NCBI GenBank assembly: GCA_017990865.1
Contig: JAGNNB010000196.1
Span: 1 to 6,109 of the forward strand
Reading direction: 5' to 3'
DNA from: Lysobacteraceae bacterium
Lineage (GTDB): Bacteria > Pseudomonadota > Gammaproteobacteria > Xanthomonadales > Xanthomonadaceae
DNA: 6,109 bases
Shown: piece after piece, positions 5,721 to 6,109 of the stretch
Layout: each line of letters opens with the position of its first letter
How positions within the stretch are numbered: the stretch's first letter is position 1
Notes under the pieces: model-generated
Database searches by the model: none
What the model saw: the letters and a program-made list of their open reading frames with translations, nothing else
What the model was told of the DNA's origin: nothing
Made by a program: the position numbers and the translations under genes

Positions 5721-6109
5721 GGCCCAATCGGCGATAGGAATCGCCAGATCGCACGGCGTCTGCCGCTCGGGCGAAGCCGCCCACAGCGCCGCCAGCGTTC
5801 GCCCGCTGCGTGGATCCACGAACGTCGGCGCGATCTCCGCCAACGGACGCAGCACGAAGGCATGGGCGAGCTCGTCGCGCGGCAGCCGCAAATGGCCGGG
5901 GCCTTCGAGCGTCAAGTCGTCGTAGAAGACGATATCGATATCGAGCGGACGGTCGCCGAAGCGCGGGCCGCTCCGATCGCGTCCGTGCGCGTCTTCCAGC
6001 GCATGCAGCCAGTCGTTGAGCGCATGGGGATCCAAATCGCTCTCGATCGTCGCCGCCGCGTTGAGGAAGTCCGCGCCCGCGACACCGACCGCCGGAAAAC
6101 GATAGACAT
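5718..6109 (-). CDS. folK: 2-amino-4-hydroxy-6-hydroxymethyldihydropteridine pyrophosphokinase (HPPK), partial
   Basis: HPPK transfers pyrophosphate from ATP to 6-hydroxymethyl-7,8-dihydropterin, the step before dihydropteroate synthase in folate synthesis, in the cytosol. Only the C-terminal 129 residues are in the window; the frame is open to the edge, and the N-terminus lies beyond 6109. The visible part starts VYRFPAVGVAGADFLNAA, matching the family's YRxxPxGxxxxxFLNA strand, followed by LHALEDAHGRDRSG at 34-47 and the HPPK signature RFGDRPLDIDIVFYD at 49-63. D56 and D58 correspond to the two magnesium-binding aspartates. The proline of the usual GPR in that signature is Asp here (GDR). 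RLPRDELAHAFVLRPLAEIAP at 74-94 matches the conserved HPRLHxRxFVLxPLxEIAP block, with its first His-Pro altered. ATG and TTG codons inside are not true starts, because homology continues upstream of them. Confidence 0.93.
   Translation of the reverse strand, partial: VYRFPAVGVAGADFLNAAATIESDLDPHALNDWLHALEDAHGRDRSGPRFGDRPLDIDIVFYDDLTLEGPGHLRLPRDELAHAFVLRPLAEIAPTFVDPRSGRTLAALWAASPERQTPCDLAIPIADWA

Overview
The window is GC-rich bacterial chromosome with ordinary core-gene content. It suggests a gammaproteobacterium of the Lysobacterales (Xanthomonadaceae/Rhodanobacteraceae type). The main reason is the Cca protein, whose motif order and HD-domain wording (for example EFHPEVDTG followed by ALTHDLGK) match my memory of Xanthomonas-type Cca. 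The neighbouring MidA-like methyltransferase, DUF3149 micro-protein, PTR1-like pteridine reductase and FolK fit that assignment. I ran no database search, so the taxonomy is an inference.

Layout from left to right. (1) Bases 1-67 hold a short GC-rich repeated motif and a hairpin directly before cca. (2) Bases 68-1321, plus strand: cca, the CCA-adding tRNA nucleotidyltransferase. (3) Bases 3230 down to 1380, minus strand: a compact three-gene cluster, probably an operon, of DUF3149 micro-protein, MidA/NDUFAF7-type methyltransferase and VanZ-family membrane protein. It converges on cca. (4) Bases 3231-3394: a divergent promoter region. (5) Bases 3395-4168, plus strand: a pteridine reductase with the PTR1-type active site. 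(6) Bases 4169-4610: no gene, but a post-stop hairpin and a duplicated repeat whose two main copies are 118/122 identical and fold back on themselves. (7) Bases 5447 down to 4611, minus strand: a six-helix DUF6159-like membrane protein. (8) Bases 5448-5717: no convincing gene, but a cluster of three predicted stem-loops whose outer edge overlaps the folK stop codon. (9) Bases 6109 down to 5718, minus strand: the C-terminal part of folK, cut by the window edge.

FolK and the pteridine reductase both act on pterins: FolK makes a folate precursor, and the reductase probably yields reduced pterins or folates. They are on opposite strands and separated by the membrane-protein gene, so any link is a neighbourhood one, not an operon. 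Cca is independent tRNA maintenance. The methyltransferase, DUF3149 and VanZ proteins have no established joint function.

I see no phage, transposase, CRISPR array, tRNA or rRNA, toxin-antitoxin or defence genes. I found no convincing new biological system. The most interesting material is non-coding: the tandem foldback repeats at 4201-4582, the stem-loop cluster at 5627-5720, and a promoter candidate that would make the pteridine reductase mRNA leaderless.
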